A stretch of 64,000 nt of DNA. Origin: Micromonospora sp. WMMD812 (GTDB taxonomy: Bacteria > Actinomycetota > Actinomycetes > Mycobacteriales > Micromonosporaceae). This document shows, piece by piece, positions 26,842-37,460 of this stretch. Made by a program: the position numbers and the translations under genes. The DNA lies in NCBI RefSeq assembly GCF_027497215.1, contig NZ_CP114904.1, positions 6,416,501 to 6,480,500 of the forward strand, read 5' to 3'. The notes under the pieces were generated by a model. It did not search any database. It worked only from the letters and a program-made list of their open reading frames with translations, and was not told where the DNA came from. Within the stretch, counting starts at the first letter, position 1. The number at the start of each line of letters is the position of its first letter.

Positions 26842-28101
26842 ATGGGCCGCAGCCAGTCGTTGCCCCGGGGCGGTGATCCGCGCTTCGGGCCGGACGCCGA
26901 CGACTCCGGCAGCCCGATCCTGCACGTCGACATGGACGCGTTCTTCGCCTCGGTCGAGGTGCGCGGCCGACCCGAGCTGCGGGGCCGGCCGGTGGTGGTC
27001 GGCGGCCTCGGGCCCCGCGGCGTGGTCAGTTCCGCGAGCTATGAGGCCCGGCGCTACGGCGTCCGCAGCGCCATGCCGATGATGCGCGCGCGGGCGCTCT
27101 GCCCGCTGGCGGTCTACCTCCCGCCCGACTTCGCCGCCTACACCGCCGCCTCGCGGGCGGTGATGCAGATCTTCCGGGACGTGACCCCGCTGGTCGAGCC
27201 GCTCTCCCTCGACGAGGCGTTCCTCGACGTGGCCGGCGCCCGGCGGCTGTTCGGCGCGCCGGCCGCGATCGCCCGCCGGATCCGCGCCCGGGTGGCCGAC
27301 GAACAGGGGCTGACCTGCTCGGTCGGGGTGGCGCCGAGCAAGTTCGTGGCCAAGCTCGGCTCGACGCGGGCCAAGCCGGACGGGCTGCTCGTCGTGCCGG
27401 CGACCCGGGTGCTCGACTTCCTCCATCCGCTGCCGGTCGACGCGCTGTGGGGGGTGGGGGAGCGGTCCGCACAGACCCTGCACCGGCTCGGCCTGGCCAC
27501 CATCGGCGACCTCGCCGAGGCGCCCTACGGCATGCTGCGCAAGGCCCTCGGCGAGGCGTCCGCCGGCCACCTGCACGAGCTGGCCTGGGGGCGCGACCCA
27601 CGCGGCGTGAGCCCGGAGCATGTGGAGAAGTCGATCGGCGCCGAGGTGACCTTCGACGCCGACGTGGCCGACCCGCTGGAGATCCGCCGGGCCCTGCTCG
27701 CCCTGGCCGAGAAGGTCGGCGCGCGGCTTCGCCGGGCGGGGCAGGTGGGCCGGACGGTGTCGCTGAAGGTGCGGCTGGCCGACTTCCGCACCGTCAACCG
27801 GTCGCGCACCCTCGCCGTGCCCACCGACACCGCCCGGGAGATGTTCGACACGGTCTGGGCGCTCTACACGGTGCTCGACCCGGGTGAGCGGATCCGGCTG
27901 GTGGGCGTGCGCGTGGAGGGGTTGGCGGCGGCGGACGAGACACCACGCCAGCTCGCACTGGGCGCGCCCGAGCATGGTTGGCGCGAGGCGGAAGCCGCCG
28001 CCGACGCCGCCGCTGCCCGATTCGGGCGGTCCGTCATAGGTCCGGCCAGTCTGCTCCACAACCGTGATCCCCGCCGAAATGAAAATCCACCCCGGCCATA
28101 G
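26842..28101 (+). CDS. dinB: DNA polymerase IV (Y-family)
   Basis: A 419-residue translesion polymerase. HVDMDAFFASVE (Asp30, Asp32) and PLSLDEAFLDV (about residue 120) provide the intact catalytic carboxylates, in contrast to ImuB. YEARRYGVRSAMP, CSVGVAPSKFVAKLGSTRAKPDG and the HhH GVGERSAQTLHRLGLATIGDLA complete the palm and thumb. The little finger contains LKVRLADFRTVNRSRTL. RQLALGA near residue 373 may be the beta-clamp peptide. A leaderless promoter fixes the ATG at 26842. No SOS box was seen, so expression may be constitutive. Confidence 0.95.
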   Translation: MGRSQSLPRGGDPRFGPDADDSGSPILHVDMDAFFASVEVRGRPELRGRPVVVGGLGPRGVVSSASYEARRYGVRSAMPMMRARALCPLAVYLPPDFAAYTAASRAVMQIFRDVTPLVEPLSLDEAFLDVAGARRLFGAPAAIARRIRARVADEQGLTCSVGVAPSKFVAKLGSTRAKPDGLLVVPATRVLDFLHPLPVDALWGVGERSAQTLHRLGLATIGDLAEAPYGMLRKALGEASAGHLHELAWGRDPRGVSPEHVEKSIGAEVTFDADVADPLEIRRALLALAEKVGARLRRAGQVGRTVSLKVRLADFRTVNRSRTLAVPTDTAREMFDTVWALYTVLDPGERIRLVGVRVEGLAAADETPRQLALGAPEHGWREAEAAADAAAARFGRSVIGPASLLHNRDPRRNENPPRP

Positions 28102-28218
28102 GTCGTCCCGCTTTCCGACGCGCGACCCCCCTCGTAGACTTGCGGGTAAGCAGCCGGTTGGCTGCCACGGTCTGTCGGTCCGAACGGGCCGACCAACGTG
28201 AGACCGGGGAGGAGTGCC

Positions 28219-28614
28219 GTGCCGCTCTCGGAGCACGAGCAGCGGCTGTTCGAGCAGATCGAGCGGTCGCTTGCCGAGGACCCCAAATTCGCCTCGGCCG
28301 TGCGCGCCAGCGATCCGCGTTTCCACGCGCGGCGTCGCCTGCTCGTCGCTGCCGGCGTCATCATCGCTGGCCTGGCCCTGCTGGTCTATGGCGCGGTGAT
28401 CAAGACTCCGCCGCTGGCCGTGGCGGGTTTCGTCGTCATGTTGGCCTCGGCCGCGTACGCGGTGCAGTCGCACCGTCGGGCGCAGTCACCCGACCTGCAC
28501 GTGGTGGGCGGCACGACCAGCCGTCGCCGCCCCCGTGGTCGGTCCGGCCGACGGCCCTCGTTCCTGGACCGGATGGAGGACCGGTGGCGGCAGCGCCCGG
28601 AGGGGCACCGCTGA
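28219..28614 (+). CDS. DUF3040 family small membrane protein
   Basis: A 131-residue actinobacterial protein. The N-terminal PLSEHEQRLFEQIERSLAEDPKFASAVR is the DUF3040 signature; two membrane spans follow (LLVAAGVIIAGLALLVYGAVI and LAVAGFVVMLASAAYAV), then an Arg-rich cytoplasmic tail. GTG 28219 has GGGGAGGAG immediately upstream. TAGACT at about 28135 could be its -10 box. The function of the family is unknown; it often lies near cell-wall genes, as here. Confidence 0.88.
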   Translation: MPLSEHEQRLFEQIERSLAEDPKFASAVRASDPRFHARRRLLVAAGVIIAGLALLVYGAVIKTPPLAVAGFVVMLASAAYAVQSHRRAQSPDLHVVGGTTSRRRPRGRSGRRPSFLDRMEDRWRQRPEGHR

Positions 28615-28619
28615 GTCCG

Positions 28620-28638
28620 GCCCGCCGCTGAGGCGGGC
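28620..28638 (+). terminator. Hairpin after the DUF3040 gene
   Basis: A 7-bp stem (28620-28626 with 28632-28638, GCCCGCC/GGCGGGC) begins six bases after the stop. No T-tract. Confidence 0.45.
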
Positions 28639-28648
28639 GCCACCGCCG

Positions 28649-28686
28649 CGACGAGCGGGTCGCCGGATCGCCGGCGACCTTCGTCG
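28649..28686. other. Second hairpin in the DUF3040-transglutaminase gap
   Basis: GGTCGCCGG and CCGGCGACC pair around ATCG (28658-28666 with 28671-28679), extended outward by CGACGA/TCGTCG (28649-28654, 28681-28686). The 513-bp convergent gap 28615-29127 holds this, the terminator and inverted repeat 5; I see no gene in it. Confidence 0.5.
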
Positions 28687-28990
28687 TTCCCGCGCGCCTC
28701 GATCCGCCCCGCAACCGCCGGCGCGCAGGCACCATCGCCCGACCCGCGTTTCGACGCGTCGCCCCCAGCCCACGTCGCCCGCCAGGTTGACCACGCGCCA
28801 CGCCCACGCCTCGGGCGTCTGCCTCCCCACTCACCGTGCCCCGAACCCCTCTCGGGTGCCGCGGCGTCCCCGCGCGTCGGGCGTTCACCGGGCCCGCGCC
28901 TGTCGGCCCGCCCGCGACGCGCCGCCGCCCGGTCCGGCCGCGCACCACGTCGCCGGGACGGCGGACCGGCGGCACATGATCGACGACTTG

Positions 28991-29039
28991 TCCGCGCCAT
29001 GGCGGTATCCGATCGAGCCGGATACCGCCATGTCGCGGA
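28991..29039. repeat. Long intergenic inverted repeat 5
   Basis: CATGGCGGTATCCG (28998-29011) pairs perfectly with 29019-29032 around a 7-base loop; six more pairs follow after one mismatch, giving 20 of 21 paired. It lies between the convergent DUF3040 and transglutaminase genes. Confidence 0.85.
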
Positions 29040-29127
29040 TCCGGAGTGGATCTACCTGGCGATTTCGCACCGGGTGCCGGGCCGGGTCACCGTCCGGCCG
29101 GGGCACTGCCCGGCCGGACGGGACCGG

Positions 29128-31608
29128 TCAGCGGGCCGCCCGGTCGGCGAGCAGGCGGCGCGGGTTCCAGCGGAACAGTCGGTACCGGACCCGCCCGGCC
29201 AGCGTCACCATGCGGGCCGAGGCGTCCGCTACGGCGGTCCGCCAGCGCAGCAGCACCGACGGCGGCAGGATCGCCGCGAGCAGCCGGGTGCGCCGGTCGG
29301 CGGACGCGGCGAGCGCGCCGCGTACCGAGCGCAGCGCCGTCGTCAGCGGCTCACCGGTGAGCGGGTCGCGGGCGTACCGGGCTCGTTCCTCCGCCCGGCC
29401 GAGCAGCCGGGCGCCGTCGGAGGCGTCGGCGTGGTCGGTGAGCGTGTCGCGAACCAGCCGCTCGGCGGTCGCCCGGGGGGTCTCCGTCCGGTCGACCAGG
29501 ACCCGGTAGTCCACCAGCGTGTCGAGCAGTTCGTCCCAGGCGGCGTGCGCGTCGGCACGGGCCCGGTCCGCGTCCGCACTCACCACGACCATCCGCGACC
29601 CGCCGGACGGGCCCACCCCGACTTCCGGGGCGGCGGTCGCGGCGACCGCCGGTGCCGTGCGTCCCCGACGTCGGCGCAGCGCCATCCGGCGCAGCGCGGG
29701 CACCGCCAGCAGCAGCAGCACGGCCAGCGCGCCGGCCGCCCACCACGGCCAGACCGGCGCCTGCTCGGCCGGCGTCTGCGAGTCCAGCGCGAGCCCCGAG
29801 TCGGCGTCCCGGTCGGCCGCGTCGGGGCCCGCCGGCCCAGCCGACGCCCCGGTGTCCTCGGGGGTGTTCGGCGTGCCGGCGTCCGGGGCGGTCGGTTCGG
29901 GGGCGTCGGTGTCCGGCGCCCAGGCCGACCGGGTGGAGCCGGTGACGCCGTACGCCGGGGTGGCGTCGAACGGTACCCAGCCCATCCCGTCGAAGTAGAC
30001 CTCGGTCCAGGCGTGCAGGTTGCGGTTGGTCAGCGTGTACGTGTCACCGGAGCGGTTGCTGCCGTTGGTGAAGCCGAACGCCACCCGGGCCGGGATGCCG
30101 GCCGCCCGCACCAGCCAGGCCATCGCCGCCGCGTACTGCTGGCAGAAGCCGACCTTGTTGGTGAGGAAGTCGACGATGTCCTGGCCGCTGGTGCCGCCCT
30201 CGGTGCTCAGCCGGTAGCTGAAGCCGTTGTCCGAGGAGAAGTAGTCGTAGATCGCCCGGACCTTGTCGTAGTCGGTGCCCTTGCCCTGGATGAGCCGCTT
30301 CACCAGCTCCTCCACCTCGGGCACCGCCGGTGTGGCGGTCTGCTGCCGCCGCACCGGGTGGTCGGCCGGCAGCGGCTGCGCGGACCGCAGCGCCGCCGGG
30401 GTGTACGTCGAGCGGACGTACTCGAAGGAGTAGCGCTTGCTGCGGGAGTTCTCCCGGTTGGAGAAGACGACCTGGAGGCTGGAGTCGTAGAGCCAGTTGC
30501 CGTTCAGGTCCTCGACCCGCGTCGGCTCGGCGTAGACCGGCAGCAGCGGCATGGTCAGGTTCCGGGTCACCTCGACGGTCGCCTGGTGGCGCTGCTGCTG
30601 GACGCCCCGGGCGGCCCGTTCGGACGGGTCGGGCAGGTCCCGGTTGACCGGCCGGCCCGTGGGGTTGCGCACCCGGAAGCCGTCCGGCCGGAGGTCGTCG
30701 GCCACCCCGAAACGCAGGTAGAACGGGTCGGGCTCGTCGGTCGTGACCTTGACCAGGTCGGCCACCTCGGACTGGTTGAGCTGACCGCTGAGCGCGGCGA
30801 ACAGGTCGATCCGCCCCGGCGAGCCGCCCTGACCCGGACGGCCGATGCCGGTGCCGTTGCCGGAGGAGTTGCCGAGGTTGTCGAGTAGCCCGCTGGTCAT
30901 CCCCGGCACCGGCAGCAGCGGCAGCAGCACCGCCACCGCGACGCCGAGCACGGCCAGCCGCCGGCCGGCGGCGGCCAGCGGGGACGCCTCCCAGACGTCC
31001 ACGTCACGCCCGTCGCCGGTGAACCGTCGGCCGAACCGGCGTACCCGGTCGACGTTGTCGGCCACCAGCAGCCACAGGTAGCCGGCGGCGCCCACCACGA
31101 ACGGCGCCGGGGGGACGCTGTCCACGTAGACCGCGACCGGCACCGAGTAGATGGCGAGCATCGGTAGACCGGCCAGCGCCGGGCGACGCAGGCCGACCGC
31201 CAGCACGTCGACCACGACGGCCACCCCGCCGACGCCGAGCACCGTGATGAACAGCAGCGGGTCGGTGTCGGGCACCTCGACGCCGTAGGAGCGCATGTCC
31301 CGTACGGAGCCGCTGAGCAGGTCGCCGAAGTGCGTGACGGTGCTCGGCGTGGGCAGGAAGGCGAGCAGCTCGGTGCCGCCCGGGAAGAGCCAGGTCAGCG
31401 CCAGGGCCAGGCCGGCCAGCATGCCCAGCACCTGGCCCCACAGCGGGGCCCGGAGCACCCGGGTCAGCGCGGCCACCCCGGCCACCACCGCGACCGCGAC
31501 GGCCGACTGGATCAGCCACGTCCAGCGCTCGAAGATGGCCGACAGCGGCGCGGCGGCGAGCAGCGTCGCGGCGGCGGCCACCAGGCCGAGGTTCCGTTGG
31601 CCGATCAT
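29128..31608 (-). CDS. TgpA-like membrane transglutaminase/protease-fold protein
   Basis: An 826-residue membrane protein. The N-terminal 200 residues hold several membrane spans, followed by a large extracytoplasmic part with the transglutaminase-like core: the catalytic Cys in NKVGFCQQYAAAMAWLVRAAGIPARVAFGFTNG, the His in LTNRNLHAWTEVYFDGMGWVPFDATPAYG, and the Asp of PFDATP. A further span near residue 620 (WWAAGALAVLLLLAVPAL) leads to a cytoplasmic domain. Homologues are encoded with MoxR and DUF58 proteins, as here. ATG 31608 is preferred because GGAGGG precedes it by a good distance; GTG 31644 would add 12 polar residues. Substrate unknown; a cell-envelope role is likely. Confidence 0.88.
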   Translation of the reverse strand: MIGQRNLGLVAAAATLLAAAPLSAIFERWTWLIQSAVAVAVVAGVAALTRVLRAPLWGQVLGMLAGLALALTWLFPGGTELLAFLPTPSTVTHFGDLLSGSVRDMRSYGVEVPDTDPLLFITVLGVGGVAVVVDVLAVGLRRPALAGLPMLAIYSVPVAVYVDSVPPAPFVVGAAGYLWLLVADNVDRVRRFGRRFTGDGRDVDVWEASPLAAAGRRLAVLGVAVAVLLPLLPVPGMTSGLLDNLGNSSGNGTGIGRPGQGGSPGRIDLFAALSGQLNQSEVADLVKVTTDEPDPFYLRFGVADDLRPDGFRVRNPTGRPVNRDLPDPSERAARGVQQQRHQATVEVTRNLTMPLLPVYAEPTRVEDLNGNWLYDSSLQVVFSNRENSRSKRYSFEYVRSTYTPAALRSAQPLPADHPVRRQQTATPAVPEVEELVKRLIQGKGTDYDKVRAIYDYFSSDNGFSYRLSTEGGTSGQDIVDFLTNKVGFCQQYAAAMAWLVRAAGIPARVAFGFTNGSNRSGDTYTLTNRNLHAWTEVYFDGMGWVPFDATPAYGVTGSTRSAWAPDTDAPEPTAPDAGTPNTPEDTGASAGPAGPDAADRDADSGLALDSQTPAEQAPVWPWWAAGALAVLLLLAVPALRRMALRRRRGRTAPAVAATAAPEVGVGPSGGSRMVVVSADADRARADAHAAWDELLDTLVDYRVLVDRTETPRATAERLVRDTLTDHADASDGARLLGRAEERARYARDPLTGEPLTTALRSVRGALAASADRRTRLLAAILPPSVLLRWRTAVADASARMVTLAGRVRYRLFRWNPRRLLADRAAR

Positions 31609-31624
31609 GACGGCATCCCTCCGC

Positions 31625-31699
31625 TCACGCCACTGCTCCGCCACGCTCCGCGGCGGCCCGGGGCACCGGCGTGCCGAGCCCGCCGGTCCGCTCGCTCAT
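31625..31699 (-). CDS. Possible 24-codon coupling peptide
   Basis: An ATG overlaps the DUF58 stop as ATGA and opens a 24-codon frame that stops 16 bases before the transglutaminase ATG, with that gene's Shine-Dalgarno in between. It could carry ribosomes across the gap; it may also be chance. Confidence 0.25.
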   Translation of the reverse strand: MSERTGGLGTPVPRAAAERGGAVA

Positions 31700-32994
31700 C
31701 GCACGCCCCCGGCCACCGTCTCGGCCAGCGCGGCGCGCAGGGCGAAGCCCTGCGAGCCCCGCCCCGCCTGTGGCCACATGACCGGCAGCCGGCTGCCGTG
31801 GTCGACGCCGATCACCCGCCAGCCGCTCTGCAGCAGCGTCAGCGCCGCCGCGGCGTGCGCGTGCTCGGCCTCGGCACGCGCCTTCTCCGGCAGGTTGAGC
31901 CAGCTGGAGCTGTCCATCAGGAAGCCGACGCAGGTCGCGCCGTTGGCCCGCAGGCCGGCCAGCAGCTCGGCCTCGGCGGTGCTGAGCGTGCCGAAGACAC
32001 CGATGATCAGGCCGCCGTCGGAGCGCTGCCGGACCCGCTGCACCAGCTCGGTGATCTCGACGCGCTGGTCGAGGCGGACCTCGGCGAGCTGGTCGAGGAG
32101 CAGGCCGTCACCGCCCGCCTCGGACGCGTCCACGTCCGCCCCGGCGCCGGTGACCAGGCGCAGCTTGTAACCGGCCTGACGCAGGTGCACCGCCACGCTC
32201 GCGGCGGCCGAGACCGCCCACTCGAAGCTGGCCGTCGGGCCGTCGCCCCGGTGGCCGTACGCGCGGGTGTCCAGCACCACGGTCGCCCGGCTCTCCCAGG
32301 GCTGCTCCTCCCGGCGCACCATCAGCTCACCGGTGCGCGCGGTGGACTTCCAGTGCACCCGGCGCAGGTCGTCGCCCATCCGGTACTCGCGGGTCGCCGC
32401 GTCGTCCTCGCCGTGCACGGCGACGGACCGGGCCCGGCTGTCGCCACTGCCCGCGTACTCCCCGGGCAGCCGGACCGAGGGCAGCGGGGTGACCTGCGGG
32501 ATCACCGTGAGGTGGTCGGTGCTGGGGAAGGAGCGGCTGAGCTCGCAGAGACCGAACGGGTCGGTCAGCCGGACCACCAGCGGGCCCACCTCGTAGCGGC
32601 CGCGGACGTCGGCCCGGACGGTGTACGCCACCGAGCTGGCCTGGTGCGCGCCGAGCCGCTCCAGCACCACCCGGGGCCGGCTGCCCAGCGCGTAGGGCAG
32701 CCGGTCCTCCAGCAGCAGGGTGCCGGTGGGCAGGCGGGACATGTTCTGCAGCCGCAGCACCACCCGGGAGCTGGCCCCGACCGGGACCCGGTGCGGGTCC
32801 AGCGACCGGTTGCAGGCCAGCTTGTAGCGGCTGCGACCGACGTAGGCGGCCGCGAGCAGCGGCAGGACGGCGAGCAGCACGGCCACCCGGAGCAGGTCCT
32901 TCTCGCCGAGGATCCCGGCGGAGATGGCCGCGGCCACCGCCGCCGCCAGGAACGAGCGGCCACGGGTGGTCAGTCCGCGGAGCCCTTCGCGCAC
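31696..32994 (-). CDS. DUF58 domain protein
   Basis: A 432-residue protein with two N-terminal membrane spans (SFLAAAVAAAISAGILG and VAVLLAVLPLLAAAYVG) and a cytoplasmic DUF58/vWA-like domain. The family signature is REYRMGDDLRRVHWKSTARTGELMVRREE, preceded by the DPFGLCELSRSF region. GTG 32994 lies one base past the moxR stop and has GGAGG upstream; translation beyond it upstream is out of the moxR frame and rejected. MoxR-DUF58 pairs are thought to be chaperone-type systems that mature envelope or metal proteins; here a transglutaminase-like protein is the likely third component. Confidence 0.9.
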   Translation of the reverse strand: MREGLRGLTTRGRSFLAAAVAAAISAGILGEKDLLRVAVLLAVLPLLAAAYVGRSRYKLACNRSLDPHRVPVGASSRVVLRLQNMSRLPTGTLLLEDRLPYALGSRPRVVLERLGAHQASSVAYTVRADVRGRYEVGPLVVRLTDPFGLCELSRSFPSTDHLTVIPQVTPLPSVRLPGEYAGSGDSRARSVAVHGEDDAATREYRMGDDLRRVHWKSTARTGELMVRREEQPWESRATVVLDTRAYGHRGDGPTASFEWAVSAAASVAVHLRQAGYKLRLVTGAGADVDASEAGGDGLLLDQLAEVRLDQRVEITELVQRVRQRSDGGLIIGVFGTLSTAEAELLAGLRANGATCVGFLMDSSSWLNLPEKARAEAEHAHAAAALTLLQSGWRVIGVDHGSRLPVMWPQAGRGSQGFALRAALAETVAGGVR

Positions 32995-32995
32995 G

Positions 32996-34048
<1,053 letters not shown>

Positions 34049-34335
34049 GGGCCTCCTCCTCGTCGCCGGATACGGCAGCTCTGAATAAGAGCACCTGGAC
34101 CCGCCGTTGGGTTCGCGACGCCGAGCCTCGTCTGCCGCAGAAATCTCACTGGTCTCTCAGGCTAACCATGTTTCTCGTGATCGCCGACCCCCGCAGGCAG
34201 ACCGTCGGTTACGCCCCGAATATTCGTCAGGTCGGGGGACCATGACCCGACCCGCGACGGGTACCCCACCGGTTTTGGCCGGCCACGCCGTCCCGACCCG
34301 TGGTAGCGGGCCGACGTCGCCGCCTGCCCGGGGGG

Positions 34336-34341
34336 TACACT
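34336..34341 (+). promoter_or_regulatory. -10 box of the leuS leader
   Basis: TACACT predicts +1 at 34348, exactly the A of the leader-peptide ATG. The -35 region (GACGTC near 34313) is weak. Confidence 0.6.
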
Positions 34342-34347
34342 GCCGTC

Positions 34348-34386
34348 ATGGCCGGAGTCTTCCTGCTTCTTACCGAGCCGTGCTGA
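34348..34386 (+). CDS. Leucine leader peptide of leuS (attenuator)
   Basis: A 12-residue peptide, MAGVFLLLTEPC, with three consecutive Leu codons CTG-CTT-CTT; CTT is rare in this GC-rich DNA. The start codon is at the inferred +1, so the message is leaderless. An 8-bp pause-type hairpin begins inside its last codons (34377-34384 with 34404-34411) and a terminator follows. This is the layout of ribosome-mediated attenuation: shortage of charged tRNA(Leu) would stall the ribosome at the Leu codons and allow read-through into leuS. Confidence 0.75.
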   Translation: MAGVFLLLTEPC

Positions 34387-34412
34387 TGCGCTGAGCGCGC
34401 GACAGCACGGCG

Positions 34413-34438
34413 GCCCCTCCTGCGTGAGGGGCTTTTTT
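34413..34438 (+). terminator. Intrinsic terminator of the leuS attenuator
   Basis: A 7-bp stem GCCCCTC/GAGGGGC (34413-34419 with 34426-34432) is followed by six T residues (34433-34438). It is the only clear T-tract terminator in the window. It lies 86 bp before the leuS ATG and just after the leader peptide. Confidence 0.9.
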
Positions 34439-34524
34439 GTGCCCGTCGCCAGCCGGCCGGCCACGGGCGGTGAGCATCAGCAGACAGCACGAGACGACCG
34501 CGCCGAGCGACGCGAGGAGAAGCG

Positions 34525-37365
34525 ATGAGTGAGGCAGCCGCACCGGCGGGCGACATCCCCCCGTTCCGGTACACCGCGGCCCTGGCCGACGAGATCGAGA
34601 ACCGTTGGCAGGACATCTGGGAGCGGGAGGGCACCTTCCACGCCCCCAACCCGAGCGGGCCGCTGGCCGACCCCGGCCACCCGCGGGCCGGCGCGGAGAA
34701 GCTCTACGTGCTGGACATGTTCCCCTACCCGTCCGGCGCCGGCCTGCACGTCGGGCACCCGCTGGGCTACATCGGCACCGACTGCTTCGCCCGCTACCAG
34801 CGGATGGCCGGCCGCAACGTGCTGCACGCGATGGGCTTCGACGCGTTCGGCCTGCCCGCCGAGCAGTACGCCGTGCAGACCGGGACCCACCCCAGGACCA
34901 CCACCGAGCAGAACATCGAGCGGTACAAGGCCCAGCTGCGCCGGCTGGGCCTGGCCCACGACGAGCGCCGGTCGGTCGCCACCATCGACGTCGACTTCTA
35001 CCGCTGGACCCAGTGGATCTTCCTGCAGATCTTCAACTCCTGGTACGACCGGGACGCGAGGAAGGCCCGGCCGATCGCCGAGCTGATCGCGCAGTTCGAG
35101 GGCGGTAACCGGCCGACCCCGGACGGCCGCCCGTGGGCCGAGCTGTCGGTGGCCGAGCGCCGGCGGATCGTCGACGACCACCGGCTGGCCTACGTCTCGG
35201 AGGCGCCGGTGAACTGGTGCCCGGGGCTGGGCACCGTGCTGGCCAACGAGGAGGTCACCGCCGACGGCCGCTCGGAGCGGGGCAACTTCCCGGTCTTCAA
35301 GCGGAACCTGAAGCAGTGGATGATGCGGATCACCGCGTACGGCGACCGGCTGCTGGACGACCTGGACACGCTGGACTGGCCCGAGGCCATCAAGCTGATG
35401 CAGCGCAACTGGATCGGTCGGTCCACCGGCGCGCACATCGACTTCCCGACCGGCCTGGAGCCGATCCGGGTGTTCACGACCCGGCCGGACACCGTCTTCG
35501 GGGCCACCTACATGGTGCTGGCGCCGGAGCACGAGCTGGTCGACGCGCTGGTGCCGGCGGCCTGGCCGGACGGGACCAGGGACGCCTGGACCGGCGGGCA
35601 CGCCAGCCCCCGGGCGGCCGTGGAGGCGTACCGCAAGGCGGCGGCGGCCAAGACCGACGTCGAGCGGCAGGCCGACACGAAGGAGAAGACCGGCGTCTTC
35701 GTCGGCGCGTACGCGACCAACCCGGTCACCGGCGCGCAGATCCCGATCTTCATCGCGGACTACGTGCTGGCCGGCTACGGCACCGGCGCGATCATGGCGG
35801 TGCCCGCCCAAGACGAGCGGGACTGGGCGTTCGCCGAGGTCTTCGACCTGCCGATCGTGCGCACGGTGCAGCCGGCCGCGGGCTTCGACGGCAAGGCGTA
35901 CACCGGTGACGGCCCGGCGATCAACAGCGCGGCGCCCGACCGCGGCCTGGACCTGAACGGCCTGGGGGTCGCCGACGCCAAGGCGCGGATCATCGAGTGG
36001 CTGGAGGCCGACGGGCACGGCCGCGGCGCGGTCACCTACCGGCTGCGCGACTGGCTGTTCAGCCGGCAGCGCTACTGGGGCGAGCCGTTCCCGATCGTGT
36101 ACGACGAGACCGGCGCGGCGATCGCGCTGCCCGAGGAGATGCTGCCGGTCGAGCTGCCCGAGGTGGACGACTTCTCGCCGAAGACGTTCGACCCGGAGGA
36201 CGCCGACTCCAACCCGGAGACGCCGCTGTCCCGGCGCCGGGACTGGGTCGAGGTCGAGCTGGACCTGGGTGACGGCCCGAAGCGGTACACCCGGGAGACC
36301 AACGTGATGCCGCAGTGGGCCGGCTCCTGCTGGTACGAGCTGCGCTACCTGGACCCGACCAACGCCGACCGGTTCGTGGACGCCGAGAACGAGCGGTACT
36401 GGATGGGTCCGCGCGGCGAGGGCGACTGCGGTGGCACCGACCTGTACGTCGGTGGCGCCGAGCACGCCGTGCTGCACCTGCTGTACGCCCGGTTCTGGCA
36501 CAAGGTGCTGTACGACCTGGGCCACGTGTCGAGCTTCGAGCCGTTCCGGCGGCTGTTCAACCAGGGCATGATCCAGGCGTACGCGTACACCGACGCCCGG
36601 GGCAGCTACGTGCAGGCCGAGGAGGTGGTCGAGCGCGAGGGCGGCTACTACCTGGGCGACGTCGAGGTCAACCGCGAGTACGGCAAGATGGGCAAGTCCC
36701 TGAGGAACGTGGTCACGCCGGACGAGATGTGTGCCGCGTACGGGGCGGACACGTTCCGGGTCTACGAGATGTCGATGGGCCCGCTGGAGGTGTCCCGCCC
36801 GTGGGAGACCCGGGCGGTCGTGGGCTCCTACCGGTTCCTGCAGCGGGTCTGGCGCGCCGTCGTGGACGAGCAGACCGGCGAGCTGCGGATCACCGAGTAC
36901 CCGGCCGACGAGGCGACCCGGCGGCTGCTGCACCGGGTGATCGACGGGGTCCGCGCCGACATGGACGGGATCCGGTTCAACACCGCGATCGCCAAGCTGA
37001 TCGAGCTGACCAACGGGCTGACCCGACTGTCGACCACGCCCCGTGAGGTGGCCGAGCCGCTGGTGCTGATGCTGGCGCCGTTCGCCCCGCACGTGGCCGA
37101 GGAGCTGTGGCGGCGGATGGGGCACGACGCCTCGCTGACGTACGCGGACTTCCCGGTGGCCGACCCCGCGCTGCTGGTCGCCGAGTCGGTGACCTACCCG
37201 GTGCAGGTCAACGGCAAGGTCCGGGGCCGGGTCGAGGTGCCGGCCGACGCGGCGGAGGAGACCGTCCGCGCGGCCGCCCTGGAGGCCGTCGCGGCGAGCC
37301 TGGGCGGCAAGGAACCCCGCAAGGTCATCGTCGTGAAGGGCCGGATGGTCAGCATCGTCGCCTGA
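34525..37365 (+). CDS. leuS: Leucyl-tRNA synthetase
   Basis: A 946-residue class I synthetase that charges tRNA(Leu). The HIGH motif is HVGH (residues 75-78, in [18 protein letters not shown]) and the KMSKS motif is KMGKS (about 720, in [16 protein letters not shown]), the variant usual in actinobacteria. The CP1 editing domain is intact, with [19 protein letters not shown] and [18 protein letters not shown], so post-transfer editing of mischarged tRNA is expected. The C-terminal domain ends [19 protein letters not shown]...[11 protein letters not shown] 34525 follows GAGGAGAAG. Expression is probably controlled by the upstream leucine attenuator. Confidence 0.97.
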   Translation: MSEAAAPAGDIPPFRYTAALADEIENRWQDIWEREGTFHAPNPSGPLADPGHPRAGAEKLYVLDMFPYPSGAGLHVGHPLGYIGTDCFARYQRMAGRNVLHAMGFDAFGLPAEQYAVQTGTHPRTTTEQNIERYKAQLRRLGLAHDERRSVATIDVDFYRWTQWIFLQIFNSWYDRDARKARPIAELIAQFEGGNRPTPDGRPWAELSVAERRRIVDDHRLAYVSEAPVNWCPGLGTVLANEEVTADGRSERGNFPVFKRNLKQWMMRITAYGDRLLDDLDTLDWPEAIKLMQRNWIGRSTGAHIDFPTGLEPIRVFTTRPDTVFGATYMVLAPEHELVDALVPAAWPDGTRDAWTGGHASPRAAVEAYRKAAAAKTDVERQADTKEKTGVFVGAYATNPVTGAQIPIFIADYVLAGYGTGAIMAVPAQDERDWAFAEVFDLPIVRTVQPAAGFDGKAYTGDGPAINSAAPDRGLDLNGLGVADAKARIIEWLEADGHGRGAVTYRLRDWLFSRQRYWGEPFPIVYDETGAAIALPEEMLPVELPEVDDFSPKTFDPEDADSNPETPLSRRRDWVEVELDLGDGPKRYTRETNVMPQWAGSCWYELRYLDPTNADRFVDAENERYWMGPRGEGDCGGTDLYVGGAEHAVLHLLYARFWHKVLYDLGHVSSFEPFRRLFNQGMIQAYAYTDARGSYVQAEEVVEREGGYYLGDVEVNREYGKMGKSLRNVVTPDEMCAAYGADTFRVYEMSMGPLEVSRPWETRAVVGSYRFLQRVWRAVVDEQTGELRITEYPADEATRRLLHRVIDGVRADMDGIRFNTAIAKLIELTNGLTRLSTTPREVAEPLVLMLAPFAPHVAEELWRRMGHDASLTYADFPVADPALLVAESVTYPVQVNGKVRGRVEVPADAAEETVRAAALEAVAASLGGKEPRKVIVVKGRMVSIVA

Positions 37366-37374
37366 CCCACGCGT

Positions 37375-37446
37375 CGATCATGGAGTTGTGGTGCCCGGTT
37401 GACCCGGGGACCCGGGGATCGATCCCCCGCCACGACTCCATGATCG
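37375..37446. repeat. Long intergenic inverted repeat 6 (17-bp stem)
   Basis: 37375-37391 pairs with 37430-37446 (16 Watson-Crick pairs and one G-U); the arm is CGATCATGGAGTTGTGG. The loop holds a second perfect palindrome, GGGGATCGATCCCC (37414-37427). It lies between convergent leuS and ABC permease genes. Confidence 0.85.
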
Positions 37447-37460
37447 GCGAGGTGGGGCGG

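Noticed and set aside
28615..28990. Coding region in the DUF3040-transglutaminase gap
   Set aside because: Frames on both strands are open for long stretches but have Arg/Pro/Ala-rich translations, no ribosome-binding site and no recognisable domain.
34205..34524. T-box riboswitch before leuS
   Set aside because: The inferred transcript starts at 34348, which leaves no room for a T-box stem I, and no T-box consensus was seen. The Leu codon run fits ribosome-mediated attenuation better.
34477..37125. Very long minus-strand open frame (882 codons) opposite leuS
   Set aside because: It is the antisense shadow of a highly conserved gene in GC-rich DNA, and its translation is a low-complexity mix of His, Val, Gly and Arg. 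The same applies to long antisense frames opposite dnaE2 (20953-23646), ftsI-rsmH (46581-50171), mraY-ftsW (52643-55465) and ftsZ (59654-61948).
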